DNA from: Desulfobacteraceae bacterium | GTDB taxonomy: Bacteria; Desulfobacterota; Desulfobacteria; Desulfobacterales; Desulfobacteraceae | Length of the DNA stretch: 64,000 nucleotides | NCBI GenBank assembly: GCA_016744295.1 | Contig: JADGEQ010000007.1 | Location: forward strand, 1 to 64,000 | Direction: 5' to 3' | In this document: in pieces, positions 1-8,294 of the stretch | Layout of the letters: each line of letters begins with the position of its first letter | Numbering within the stretch: the stretch's first letter is position 1 | Position numbers and translations under genes: made by a program | The notes under the pieces: model-generated | Database searches by the model: none | What the model saw: the letters and a program-made list of their open reading frames with translations, nothing else | Told to the model about the DNA's origin: nothing

Positions 1-214
1 AAATCTTCATCTGAAAATGGTCTTTTTAACTTCATAAAAAAGAGTGTAGCATATTGGATATCAAAAATCTAGATTTTTCTGTATTATTTCAACAAGTTAT
101 ATGTTGATAATATTTGCTATAATTTCGGGTACTTATTATTGACTATTACCCCCGTGACCGAATACCAACAGGATATACTTATTTATTGCTAAGTTTTTAT
201 AGAAAAATATTAAT
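1..214. other. AT-rich non-coding stretch before the IS200-type element
   Basis: I see no open reading frame with a credible start, no RNA and no clear promoter pair here. The stretch is strongly AT-rich and lies to the left of an IS200-type element. Confidence 0.5.
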
Positions 215-800
215 TGTTTCTGTAGAAGGTTTAAACCCCCGCCTTCAGGCGGGTAGCATTTTGATAGCAGTTGGTTTATAATCTCTGATATGAAATACCG
301 TCAAGGAAGCCATACAAAGTTTAAAATAGAGTATCATTTTGTTTGGGTGCCAAGTACCGTTATCATTTGCTGCAAGGGGATCTTGCTCTTCGTGTGCGAG
401 AACTTGTTCGTCAAACGTGTGAACGGTTCGAAATCCAAATAATGCGTGGTGTAGTCAGCAAGGACCATGTGCATATTTTGGTATCAGCTCCACCGAACAT
501 TTCACCTTCAGATATAATGCGAAGGATTAAAGGAAGAGTATCACGTAAGATATTTGAAGAATTTCCTCATGTAAAGAAGCGTTATTGGGGGAGACATTTT
601 TGGGCTCGAGGTTATTTTTGTGTAACATCCGGAGAACTAACAAAAGAAATGATCCAAGAATATCTTGAGCATCATTTTGAGAAAGATCCTGATGATAAGT
701 TTGATATTGAATGAATCAACCGGCCCTGCCGGTATTGCTGGACTTTCAGTCCGCGAGTTTAAACCCACCGGCTTTAAGCCGGTGGTTGTTTAGTTTTAGA
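215..800 (+). mobile_element. IS200/IS605-family element carrying a frameshifted tnpA
   Basis: A Y1-type transposase reading frame (290-714) is flanked by hairpins of the kind this family uses in place of terminal inverted repeats. On the left, CCCGCC and GGCGGG pair at 238-253. On the right, a 9-bp stem (765-773 with 777-785) surrounds a 3-base loop. Two smaller palindromes sit at 720-732 and 740-752, just after the gene. The outer limits are approximate, because these elements insert without target duplication. IS200-type elements excise and insert as single strands through the subterminal hairpins. Confidence 0.75.
290..714 (+). pseudogene. tnpA: IS200-type transposase TnpA, broken by a 1-base deletion
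   Basis: The ATG at 290 opens a frame beginning MKYRQGSHTKFKIEYHFVWV, the usual start of IS200-type Y1 transposases. After VWVP it loses register. The rest (KYRYHLLQGDLALRVRELV onward, ending at 714) continues one frame away, joined around position 350, where CCAAGTACC replaces an expected CCAAAGTACC. The intact product would be about 142 residues, normal for the family. The second frame retains the metal-binding motif (HVHILVSAPP) and a tyrosine in the IQEYLEHH region that probably serves as the nucleophile. Taken alone, the second frame could start at a TTG at 343, but that product would lack the first beta strand. Either the gene is inactive or it needs frameshifting or a sequence correction. 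Family assignment is strong; inactivity is inferred. Confidence 0.85.
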
Positions 801-890
801 TTTGCATAGATTCTGTTCTTGGAATTGTGCAAAGATCTCTCCTGCATATTCATTTAATAATCTTGGCATTTTATTCATAGATTGTGCATG

Positions 891-1448
891 TCATGGCATG
901 AATTTCTTTTTAACTATGGCGGGATTGCCGACAGCCAATGAATTTTTCTCAATATCTTTTGTTACCACAGCTCCCGCTCCAATTATTGAGTTTGCCCCGA
1001 TTGTCACTCCCGGCAATATAATCGATCCTGCTCCGACCCAAACATTATCTCCAATTTCAACAGGGCGGATATCGTATGAATTATTACTTAATTGCCCGGA
1101 ACTTTCTTTTACTCTGTTCTCTCCAGAAATGAAGCAGTTCTGAGCAATTCTGACGTTTCTTCCCACTTTTACAGGACCAATGATTATCGAGTTTATCCCT
1201 ACTCCTGAATTCTCACCGACCACTACATCGCCAATCGTGCTATTAATGATGCTATGTTGTTCAATGAAACTTTTCTTTTGTAATACTAATGTCCTTGCCC
1301 GCATCCTTTTTATCTTGGGCTCAAGTCTTGCTGTGATATGAATGCTAGATGGATATTCTCGTTTTATACAAAAAAGTCTAACGTAAATCTGAATAGCATA
1401 AAGGAAAAACTGTTTTATCAAATCTCGGAAAAATAACAGTAAATTCAT
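891..1448 (-). CDS. left-handed beta-helix (hexapeptide) acyltransferase
   Basis: This is a trimeric LbH-type acyltransferase of the WcaF/maltose-acetyltransferase kind, probably O-acetylating a sugar of the surface polysaccharide or a lipid-linked intermediate. From about residue 55 it shows repeated hexapeptide turns (IGDVVVGENSGVGINS, VKVGRNVRIAQNC, IGDNVWVGAGSIILPGVTIG). It ends with the common VVTKDIEKNSLAVGNPA block that forms the acyl-CoA-side loop. The N-terminus is basic and hydrophobic. I chose the ATG at 1448 because it forms an ATGA overlap with the stop of the preceding glycosyltransferase, giving 185 residues. A GTG at 1469 would add 7. It is the last gene of the minus-strand polysaccharide run and ends about 90 bp from the IS200-type element. 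The exact substrate cannot be read from sequence. Confidence 0.8.
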   Translation of the reverse strand: MNLLLFFRDLIKQFFLYAIQIYVRLFCIKREYPSSIHITARLEPKIKRMRARTLVLQKKSFIEQHSIINSTIGDVVVGENSGVGINSIIIGPVKVGRNVRIAQNCFISGENRVKESSGQLSNNSYDIRPVEIGDNVWVGAGSIILPGVTIGANSIIGAGAVVTKDIEKNSLAVGNPAIVKKKFMP

Positions 1449-2332
1449 AAGTAATATCCTTTTTCCCACTCCGAATGATGAACAATCAGGTTATGAAACG
1501 CATTGTTTCTACCCTTCTTTAGGATTCGTTCCTTCATGCTCCTTAAGCGTAAGGAAAACAGCAATAGGTGCTTATAAGATACACGCTGAATTGGTTTATA
1601 ATGCTTTATTGAATAATGCATTTTCCCTCTTAATATCAGCCTCAGCCGTTTTTCATCATTCGGGGTGCTTTTCCCGACATAATGAGTAATCCCGTCACAG
1701 GGGATCATGAGTATTTTTTCATTGGACGATTTTCTTATGCGCCTGCACAAATCCACTTCTTCGCTGTACATGAAAAAACATTCATCAAAACCGGCAATTC
1801 TTTCCCATAAATCTTTTTTGATGATAAGGGCGGCGCCCGAAACAATAGAGCGCTCGACCGGTGAATTGCTGTTTAATCTCTTTATTATTCTTTTTTTAAT
1901 TAACAAATTAAGAAGGGGAATTTCATTAACAAATAAAGGAAAAAATTGCAGAGAGCTCGGTTCCACAGATCCGTCTTCAAAAGTTGTTTTCACACCAAAG
2001 GAACTGCGCTTTTCCCTTCGTAATCTATCCATTGTTCTGGAAAAGGTATTGCCTCTCATTTTTGTATCTGGATTAAGAAAAAAAAGGAATTCCCCTTTCG
2101 CATATTTGGCTGCCTGATTATTCCCTTTTCCAAAACCGAGATTTTCATTGTTATCGATAATCTTTACGTCGGGATAGTTTTCTTTAACATAGGGAATAGT
2201 CCCATCACGGGAATTATCAATAATGAGGATTTCCCATTCCTGATTCCTTAAATCCTTGTGGTAAAAAGAATCAAGACATACTTTGATATCATCCAAAGAA
2301 TTGTAACACACTATTATAAAACTAATTAACAA
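1445..2332 (-). CDS. family 2 glycosyltransferase, rhamnosyltransferase-like
   Basis: This is a GT-A fold inverting glycosyltransferase that should add one sugar to a polyprenyl-linked or surface glycan on the cytoplasmic face. The N-terminus ISFIIVCYNSLDDIK is the nucleotide-binding strand. EILIIDNSRDGT and NENLGFGKGNN follow, and FFLNPDTKM supplies the DxD-type metal site. The later block FDECFFMYSEEVDLCRRI is the F-x-E-x-FFMY-E-x-DLC signature of WbbL-type rhamnosyltransferases, which fits the dTDP-rhamnose genes in the same locus. The start is a TTG at 2332. No ATG exists nearby and the fold begins at once, so a short leader may have been lost when IS debris landed upstream (2393-2500). 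It overlaps the acyltransferase by ATGA, so the two are translationally coupled. Length (295) is normal. Confidence 0.85.
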   Translation of the reverse strand: MLISFIIVCYNSLDDIKVCLDSFYHKDLRNQEWEILIIDNSRDGTIPYVKENYPDVKIIDNNENLGFGKGNNQAAKYAKGEFLFFLNPDTKMRGNTFSRTMDRLRREKRSSFGVKTTFEDGSVEPSSLQFFPLFVNEIPLLNLLIKKRIIKRLNSNSPVERSIVSGAALIIKKDLWERIAGFDECFFMYSEEVDLCRRIRKSSNEKILMIPCDGITHYVGKSTPNDEKRLRLILRGKMHYSIKHYKPIQRVSYKHLLLFSLRLRSMKERILKKGRNNAFHNLIVHHSEWEKGYYL

Positions 2333-2392
2333 AGCCTTCGATTAACTCCCAAATTCATTTGTTTTTCTGTTCAAATTTTATTTCTGGTGAAA

Positions 2393-2500
2393 TCAATATC
2401 TTATATCCTTGTGAAAAAGCCTGATAAAATTCCAGTCATTTATCGCGTTTTCCAACTCAGGGTTTGATTGGATTTGGAACCACTTTGCAGCAACAGGCAT
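2393..2500 (-). pseudogene. IS5-type transposase fragment
   Basis: A 35-codon open stretch reads KWFQIQSNPELENAINDW, closely resembling the conserved N-terminal-third block (QKWF-I-SDPELE-AINDR) of IS5-family DDE transposases. Nothing else of the transposase follows. It lies in the 199-bp gap between the FrhB-like gene and the glycosyltransferase. Only this internal piece survives, so it is a relic. The match is from memory of the family consensus. Confidence 0.6.
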
Positions 2501-2531
2501 TTAAATAATACGATTGGGTTATAGGTTTCAT

Positions 2532-3836
2532 TTATTCAATTTTGATGGGCAGCTTCCATTTTTTTTGGACAACTCTTTTAACCGTACCCAAATAAGTCAT
2601 AATTTTTCTTCTAAAAGGAATTGACTTCCAATTTTTCTCTAAATTCATATTTCGGTATATAGGGATTGGTAAGTTGAGTAACATCATTACTTTTAAACGA
2701 CCCCAAATGTGACATCTTTTGTTGTAAACAGAGGATTGAGAATCTGGCAGAGCACAATATTTTGTATTTTCTAAAGTGATGTATTTTTCAAAATCTTTCT
2801 GCTGGTAAAAGTTTCTTCCTTTTTCGGTTCTTATTAGAACAAGCGACCTTCCGGAATCATTTTGAAGGTCTCTATACCATGCGTCACCGACCGCAATATC
2901 GGCAAATTCACCTGCACTGTCAGGGCATAATCTACATCTTAGCGGTACATGTTTTGTGAGGATTTCTCCCCATGCATGGCTGTAGGTCATTGTTCTGCAT
3001 CCATCTTTTTCAATTTTAACATTTTTGCTTGCAACTTCGTCAAATTTTCCTGTATCACCACAGGCTGTTGCCAACCCAGGCCACCCATTGCCGCGATATC
3101 TAAATAAATTTACAAAAGAAGGGTCTTTAATACCCATTTCTTTTAGTATCGCAATCGTGCCACTTGTATTAGGCGTGCCAGCACAAAATATACTCACAAT
3201 AAGTCCAACTCTTTTTGACAATTCTGGGTCTCTAACACATGCTTTTCTCATTGCTGCGCAGTCACAGGGTTTACCAATAAATAGGGATAAACCTTCTGTC
3301 TGTTTTATTTTGTCGAAATCCTGACATGGCGAAGCAGGGGCGTATCTGCTGCCACATGCTTCTATAATTTCATTTCTTGACTTAGAGTATGTTGGCACAT
3401 TTACTATAGAACAATTCGGATCAGTCTTAGTGTGCAGCACGCCTGTAAATCCAGCTTTTTCAACAGCATAAAGAGCTATTGCAGTTGCTATTCCTCCGGA
3501 TGATCCCATATATCTAATGTTGTCATCTGATGCATATCCTTCATATAAATCCAGAATCGGTCCCCAACCATCCGATAGCTCATTAATTTTTTCTTTGGAA
3601 AAAACCTTATGTTCTAATCCTTTACCCGGGCAGACAACCACACAAGCCCCACATTGTTGACATTTTTTTTCATTCACTAAAGGCCTGATTCCTTTGCTTG
3701 GTATGTTTTTTAAGGTAATCGCGTGGTTTGGGCAGGCCCATTTGCAGGCGCCACACCCCATGCAGAGTCGCCAGGCTGCAACGCTGTCCGCTCTATTAAG
3801 ATTTTTGCTTATATTTAACATTTTATAGTTCATCAA
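2532..3836 (-). CDS. FrhB/F420-hydrogenase-beta-like iron-sulfur flavoprotein
   Basis: The protein (434 residues) has two N-terminal 4Fe-4S motifs (Cys25-28-31-35 and Cys59-62-65-69). After them come the FrhB N- and C-terminal domains, with the conserved GSSGGIATAIALYA and the cysteine-bearing GKPCDCAAMR. Later CRLCPDSAGEFADIAVGDAW is the typical signature of the C-terminal domain. FrhB-type proteins bind flavin and transfer electrons. Members next to polysaccharide pyruvyltransferases are common in surface-glycan loci, though their reaction is not established. Here the start overlaps the end of the pyruvyltransferase gene by 14 bases. ATGs at 3836, 3833 and 3821 are all possible. It may reduce a sugar or a pyruvyl group, but that is inference only. 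Confidence 0.8.
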   Translation of the reverse strand: MMNYKMLNISKNLNRADSVAAWRLCMGCGACKWACPNHAITLKNIPSKGIRPLVNEKKCQQCGACVVVCPGKGLEHKVFSKEKINELSDGWGPILDLYEGYASDDNIRYMGSSGGIATAIALYAVEKAGFTGVLHTKTDPNCSIVNVPTYSKSRNEIIEACGSRYAPASPCQDFDKIKQTEGLSLFIGKPCDCAAMRKACVRDPELSKRVGLIVSIFCAGTPNTSGTIAILKEMGIKDPSFVNLFRYRGNGWPGLATACGDTGKFDEVASKNVKIEKDGCRTMTYSHAWGEILTKHVPLRCRLCPDSAGEFADIAVGDAWYRDLQNDSGRSLVLIRTEKGRNFYQQKDFEKYITLENTKYCALPDSQSSVYNKRCHIWGRLKVMMLLNLPIPIYRNMNLEKNWKSIPFRRKIMTYLGTVKRVVQKKWKLPIKIE

Positions 3837-5121
3837 AAATAGAGTATACTTGTTTTTTTACTTTAGGAATTCCATTTTTCAATTTGTCTTTAATGATATC
3901 TTTCCTAACAAACACATCTTTGATGTGATTTAAGATTTGTTCATTGCTAAGTATCCTCATATCGAGCACACAGTCTTCGATACCAGCTGTTTCATAAACG
4001 CCTTCAAATTTTTTGCTGTATGCCAGGCCGATAGTTGGAATACATTGTGAAATTGCAGCAATTGTTGAATGCATTCTGCTTCCAAGGAAAAAATCACAAA
4101 GTCCAATCAAATATTTAATCTCACATTCATCAAAAAAAGGCTGGTCATCGGTTGTCTCAACAATAATTGTTCTTTTTTTCAAATTTTCTGATAGATTATT
4201 CCATACCCTTTTACAGGCCATCAGATCATTTTCCACTGTCATATTTTCAGGCACAACATGTGGCACCAGCATCACCAATGTATCATCATGTGAAAGAAAA
4301 AAAGTTATTATTTTTTTTACAAGCATTTGGTAATCTTCACGAAGACCGAATTCATTATTGCCAGTATATCCACCATTCAAAAGAAGGCTGCTTATATTAA
4401 GACCAATGAATTGGTTCTTTTCCTCTTTAAGACCATCTATTTTATCTATTAAATATTTTGCTATAGAACACTTTTCCTCAACTTTTTCTCTATTTGCTGG
4501 TTTGAGTGTAAACGCCACATCTGGACATATTCTGGACTTTACTGATTTTCCAATAAGACTTTCGACGACATCCAAGCTATTTTTATCACGAGAATAAACT
4601 CTATCTGCCTGTGTAAGTATTTTACATGCAAGTTTTTTAGCAATGGTTGACTGGAATGGACCGTACGTTTGTGGTAACATTATAAATGAATTATTCGACA
4701 ATTGGCATATCCGTTTAATAAAATATCCCATTACAAGCCTTTTTATACCATAAATATCGCTGAAGCTGTCCCCGCCGGTTATATCGCATATCAAGTCAGA
4801 TTTCAAAATTTGATTTGCAGTGCTTTTATGGCCAAGAAATTTTTTCATTCCTGGTAGTAACACACACAATCTTACTAATATATATATCCATAAGATGTGA
4901 TTTTTCTTTAAAACATTTGGGGAATACCTCAAAGGATAACACTCAATCTCTATTGCAGAACCGTTTAGGAACTCTGTATGCTTTAAATAGGCTTTTCCTC
5001 CTATGATGCAGATATTGCTTTCAGGCCATCGCCTCTTAAGCAATTGAATGCTACTACCAGCAAGGGCTGATACGCCCAAGTTACCTGTTAAGAAATTGGC
5101 TCCGAGAAGTGTAATATTCAT
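3823..5121 (-). CDS. polysaccharide pyruvyl transferase family protein
   Basis: Family members (CsaB, WcaK, AmsJ) transfer pyruvate from phosphoenolpyruvate to a sugar as a ketal, adding negative charge. The sequence opens with ITLLGANFLTGNLGVSALA. It carries the family-typical acidic GGDSFSDIYG stretch after LICDIT, and YLIGLCDFFLGSRMHSTIAA with IPTIGLAYSKKFEGV near the C-terminus, the GT-B-like phosphate-donor half. Length (432) fits. It overlaps the FrhB-like gene, so the pair is very likely co-translated. No other polysaccharide gene overlaps this pair, and transposase relics lie on both sides, so it may have arrived as a cassette. Confidence 0.85.
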   Translation of the reverse strand: MNITLLGANFLTGNLGVSALAGSSIQLLKRRWPESNICIIGGKAYLKHTEFLNGSAIEIECYPLRYSPNVLKKNHILWIYILVRLCVLLPGMKKFLGHKSTANQILKSDLICDITGGDSFSDIYGIKRLVMGYFIKRICQLSNNSFIMLPQTYGPFQSTIAKKLACKILTQADRVYSRDKNSLDVVESLIGKSVKSRICPDVAFTLKPANREKVEEKCSIAKYLIDKIDGLKEEKNQFIGLNISSLLLNGGYTGNNEFGLREDYQMLVKKIITFFLSHDDTLVMLVPHVVPENMTVENDLMACKRVWNNLSENLKKRTIIVETTDDQPFFDECEIKYLIGLCDFFLGSRMHSTIAAISQCIPTIGLAYSKKFEGVYETAGIEDCVLDMRILSNEQILNHIKDVFVRKDIIKDKLKNGIPKVKKQVYSIFDEL

Positions 5122-5299
5122 CCTGCCTTGTTCTCCATATTTAATTTAAGACTTTTGCACAACTGGTCGAATTTGTCATTTGAATAATATCTTTTAGGTT
5201 TATTTTACCGTTAAATAGATTCATATTGGGCCATTATCAAATAGAATTTAGACGGTATTTATACTACATTTAACCAAAATTCAAGTTATAGGAGGTCCC

Positions 5300-5444
5300 A
5301 TGGCTTACAAAAAAATCGAACAATCTTTTTCTTTCACTGATATTGCAGTTAACAAAGATGCTCATCGAAATAGATTTAAAATTCTTACGTAACGTGGATC
5401 AAACCATTGACTGGGATCTATTTGAAAGAATTCTTAAAAATTGA
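5300..5444 (+). pseudogene. IS5-type transposase N-terminal fragment, frameshifted
   Basis: An AGGAGG at 5290-5295 precedes the ATG at 5300, and the first frame (MAYKKIEQSFSFTDIAVNK) stops at 5392. A second frame, offset by one base from about 5361, continues as IDLKFLRNVDQTIDWDLFERILKN and stops at 5444. Together they resemble the first 50 or so residues of an IS5-type transposase. The rest of the gene is missing. The preserved ribosome-binding site suggests fairly recent decay. Confidence 0.6.
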
Positions 5445-5463
5445 AAAATACCGAACGTCTGGC

Positions 5464-5620
5464 TTACTTTTCCCACGCCGCATCCATTAACTTCTGCTTC
5501 ATAAAATAGGTTTCGACCGATGCCCAGTCCTCCAGAGCTTGGTGGAACCGATCCCGGTTATAATACTGGAACCAAGTTCTCAGTCCCTTGTGGAGTTCAG
5601 ATTTATCCTCGTGCTCTCAT
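5464..5620 (-). pseudogene. IS3-family transposase (OrfB) C-terminal remnant
   Basis: The minus-strand frame reads ELHKGLRTWFQYYNRDRFHQ and on to a TAA at 5464-5466. This is the familiar end of the rve integrase core of IS3-type OrfB proteins (LRTWFQYYN-RPHQAL). No upstream part of the integrase is found. Its 5' edge runs into the glycosyltransferase gene that ends at 5580, whose last codons are read from the same DNA in another frame. Confidence 0.7.
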
Positions 5621-6449
5621 CTCTTTCCCAAGCTATATGGTCTCCCCGAAAGGCACTTAAAATCTTTCCTTTAGCTTTCGAAATAATTATTTTTTTTATA
5701 ATCCAATAATAGGGTAATAAGAGAAAAGCCACAGGGTCTTTCTTTAAGTTTCTTATCATTCCTATTTTATTTGATTCTTTATTCCTGAATAAATCGGGAT
5801 ATTTGTTTTTAAGCTCCATATTTCCAAAAAACGAGCGTGATTTGATCTTGATCAGATTTTTTAAATCTTTTGGAGGAAATACCGTAAAAGAAGCATTTTC
5901 GGCCACCATTCTCTCTTTTTCAGAGAATAGTAGCCTTACAAATTCATCATCAGCCGTTATATTCGGAAATTCTTTAAAGCGTTCCCGTCCCGATCGACTA
6001 AGCCCATAGAATCCTGAACCGATTACATTTGTCGAAAAATAAGCCGATTTTAACCATACTCTGTAATATAATCGAACAAAGAGACTGGATTCTGATAGAT
6101 CATATTTAATCATTGGTGCGGCGGCCAGAATAGAATCCTTCTCTAAGATGGAGATGACCTTATCCAAATCATTTTCCGCAATAAGAATATCGGCATCCAG
6201 ATAAATCCTTGGAAAACCTTTGGCATTTCTATCTCCAAGATTCAGAGCATGAATTTTGGATGGGATCTCAGTTGATACTATTTTTATCTTATCACTCAAA
6301 TCGCGAACAATATTTTCCGTTTTATCCGTACAGCCATTGCAAACGACAATTATTTCATATTTATTCACTTCCAATCCATGGATAAGGGGAGTTATGCCTC
6401 TCTGAATGGTCCTTTCTTCGTTATGGGCGGGGATGATTATGGAAGTCAC
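5580..6449 (-). CDS. family 2 glycosyltransferase with a transposon-derived 3' end
   Basis: This is a GT-A fold glycosyltransferase of the polysaccharide locus. It starts TSIIIPAHNEERTIQRGI, has EIIVVCNGCTDKTENIV, and uses RIYLDADILI as its DxD site. NITADDEFVRLLF resembles the acceptor-side D-D/E-x motif. The last 10 or so residues (after HIAWERDE) are translated out of frame from an IS3 transposase remnant, so the original C-terminus was probably replaced by an insertion/deletion event. The catalytic core is complete, so activity is plausible. Substrate unknown. A 286-bp gap separates it from the flippase gene, so it may be transcribed apart. Confidence 0.8.
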   Translation of the reverse strand: MTSIIIPAHNEERTIQRGITPLIHGLEVNKYEIIVVCNGCTDKTENIVRDLSDKIKIVSTEIPSKIHALNLGDRNAKGFPRIYLDADILIAENDLDKVISILEKDSILAAAPMIKYDLSESSLFVRLYYRVWLKSAYFSTNVIGSGFYGLSRSGRERFKEFPNITADDEFVRLLFSEKERMVAENASFTVFPPKDLKNLIKIKSRSFFGNMELKNKYPDLFRNKESNKIGMIRNLKKDPVAFLLLPYYWIIKKIIISKAKGKILSAFRGDHIAWERDESTRINLNSTRD

Positions 6450-6657
6450 AAATGTCCTTTACTTGCTTAAAATTCATTAAAACCCACTCGAGTATACTCA
6501 TCTGATCGACTTTAGATGCCATCTCCTATCATCAAGGCGAAACTATGCCACTCCTGTCGAAAACCTCTTCTACTGTTGATCCATTGTCTCATTCGAGCCA
6601 ATTACTTGCTGATATTATTATATTTTTCTCAAATTCACCATATAACAGGCAACGGGG

Positions 6658-6680
6658 GTCGTAAAACATTTTTTTACGAC
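6658..6680. terminator. 9-bp stem hairpin between glycosyltransferase and flippase genes
   Basis: GTCGTAAAA (6658-6666) pairs perfectly with TTTTACGAC (6672-6680) around a 5-base loop. It sits about 55 bases beyond the flippase stop. A uridine run follows on neither strand, so it could be a weak terminator, an RNA-stabilising hairpin or part of old IS debris. The rest of the gap (6450-6735) shows no gene I can support. Confidence 0.3.
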
Positions 6681-6735
6681 ACATTCAATACGTCATCTAT
6701 TTTTTGATCCGTTGCTGTAATTCTCTAAAATTGAA

Positions 6736-8181
6736 TTAATTTCCCAATCGCTTAGAATATTTATTTAGAATCTCCATAAAGGCCTTCAAACGAAATAAGC
6801 GACAAAGTAATACATACACTGATGCTCCAACAGCAATTTGACCGACCAACAAAAATAAAAATTGTTCTGTTGATAAATAGCTCATTAAATAAACAATTCC
6901 CCCCATCACCAAAGCGCAGAATAAATAAGGAACTAAATCACTAATTTGTTCTTTTATCGTATAATTTAGCAATTTCTTTGTGTAAAATGCACTCAAACAG
7001 TAACAAATCATAGTAATGATAACCTGCCCACTAATTAAGGCAATGATCCCCCATCTCCAAACAACAGAAATTGATATAACCACTAACACATTTTTAACGA
7101 TTTCCAAACCTAACGACAAATCCGAACGTCCCAAAGCTAACAAAACACTTAAATTACTCATTGTAATCGGCAAAATCAAGCCACTTATACAAAGTATTTG
7201 CAAGTATGGGACACATGGCAACCATTTTTTTGTCAACAAAACCAATATCAAAGGATGCGCGACAACAGCTAATCCTATCATAAGCGGAAAATTTAAAAAG
7301 GCTAATATCCTCAATCCTTTTCTCAACCCTCGAACAACACGGTCTATGTCCTTATGGATTGCTGAAAAAACGGGAAATGTAACTCGGGTTATCACATTTA
7401 CTAAAGTATTAGATGGTAGTTTTTGTAATGTGTTAGCTCTGGTAAAAAAGCCAAGATCTACAGATGAAAATAGTTTTCCAATAACGACGTAGTAAATATT
7501 GTCAAATAAATTTCTCTGAAAATTCGAAATGAAGACTTTTGAACTAAACCCAAACAGACTGAGTAAAGATAGAGTGCTAAACTGAATACTTGGTCTCCAT
7601 GAGCTGGATAGCCATAATAAGAATGTTCTAATAATCGCTGACGACAGCTGCTGTGCTACAAGACTCCAAACACCATAACCCTGATAGGCTAGAAGGATTC
7701 CAATTATACCGGAAACTAAAACAGATAAAATTGATACCTTTGTTTCAGCCTTAAAATTTAAAGACTTTCTTAATAATATATTCTGCACTAAACCAAAAGA
7801 GTTTACTAACAGAATCACTGACATAAACCTTAGCATTAATATCAGAATAGGCTGATTGTAAAATTCGGCAATATAAGGAGCTACGACAAATAGGCACCCA
7901 GTTGAACAAGCACCAATAAATATATTAAAATAAAAAATAGAATTTTTTTCTAGTTCAGTTATATTTTGATTTTGAATTAGAGCAGACCCAAAACCGCTAT
8001 CCACAAAAGTCTGAGAAACGGCAATAAACACTGTAAGCATACCTATTAAACCAAATTGTTCTGGCAATAACATTCTGGCAAGTATAATACCAATAAGAAA
8101 TTGGATACCTCTCCATCCAATAGCTTCAACAAAAGTCCACTGGATTCCATTTAACGTTTTATTTTTTAAATCAGATGTCAT
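6736..8181 (-). CDS. Wzx-type polysaccharide flippase (MOP superfamily)
   Basis: This 481-residue integral membrane protein of the WzxC-like branch should flip the undecaprenyl-diphosphate-linked repeat unit across the inner membrane. The N-terminus (LNGIQWTFVEAIGWRGIQFL, then ILARMLLPEQFGLIGML, then FVDSGFGSALIQ) is typical for this branch. About a dozen hydrophobic segments run to the end. It ends cleanly at 6736 and starts at an ATG at 8181, just after a terminator-like hairpin. The locus thus has a flippase, but no polymerase (Wzy) is recognisable in the window. That gene may lie to the left of position 1 or may have been lost. Confidence 0.88.
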   Translation of the reverse strand: MTSDLKNKTLNGIQWTFVEAIGWRGIQFLIGIILARMLLPEQFGLIGMLTVFIAVSQTFVDSGFGSALIQNQNITELEKNSIFYFNIFIGACSTGCLFVVAPYIAEFYNQPILILMLRFMSVILLVNSFGLVQNILLRKSLNFKAETKVSILSVLVSGIIGILLAYQGYGVWSLVAQQLSSAIIRTFLLWLSSSWRPSIQFSTLSLLSLFGFSSKVFISNFQRNLFDNIYYVVIGKLFSSVDLGFFTRANTLQKLPSNTLVNVITRVTFPVFSAIHKDIDRVVRGLRKGLRILAFLNFPLMIGLAVVAHPLILVLLTKKWLPCVPYLQILCISGLILPITMSNLSVLLALGRSDLSLGLEIVKNVLVVISISVVWRWGIIALISGQVIITMICYCLSAFYTKKLLNYTIKEQISDLVPYLFCALVMGGIVYLMSYLSTEQFLFLLVGQIAVGASVYVLLCRLFRLKAFMEILNKYSKRLGN

Positions 8182-8249
8182 CTGGGGTAAAGTTAATCTC
8201 GATACGAAATGAATTATATTGAAAGGGTAAAAATGTGCAAATCATTAAA

Positions 8250-8294
8250 AAAACTGAACAACCACCGATATTAAGCTTGTGGTTGTTCAGTTTT
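8250..8294 (-). terminator. strong hairpin overlapping a stop codon, IS200-end-like
   Basis: A perfect 16-bp inverted repeat (8250-8265 with 8279-8294) is followed on the minus strand by seven T residues, a good intrinsic terminator for the gene ending at 8271. The stop codon and last eight codons of that gene lie inside it. By my alignment its plus-strand sequence over 35 bases matches the right end of the IS200-type element at 764-798 at 28 positions, so it may be a solitary IS200 end co-opted as terminator. Confidence 0.65.

Noticed and set aside
802..1143. 113-codon plus-strand frame opposite the acyltransferase
   Set aside because: It is the reverse-strand shadow of a clear hexapeptide acyltransferase and has no family of its own.
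6516..6707. 63-codon plus-strand frame between glycosyltransferase and flippase
   Set aside because: Composition is not protein-like, it crosses a hairpin, and it faces against all neighbours.
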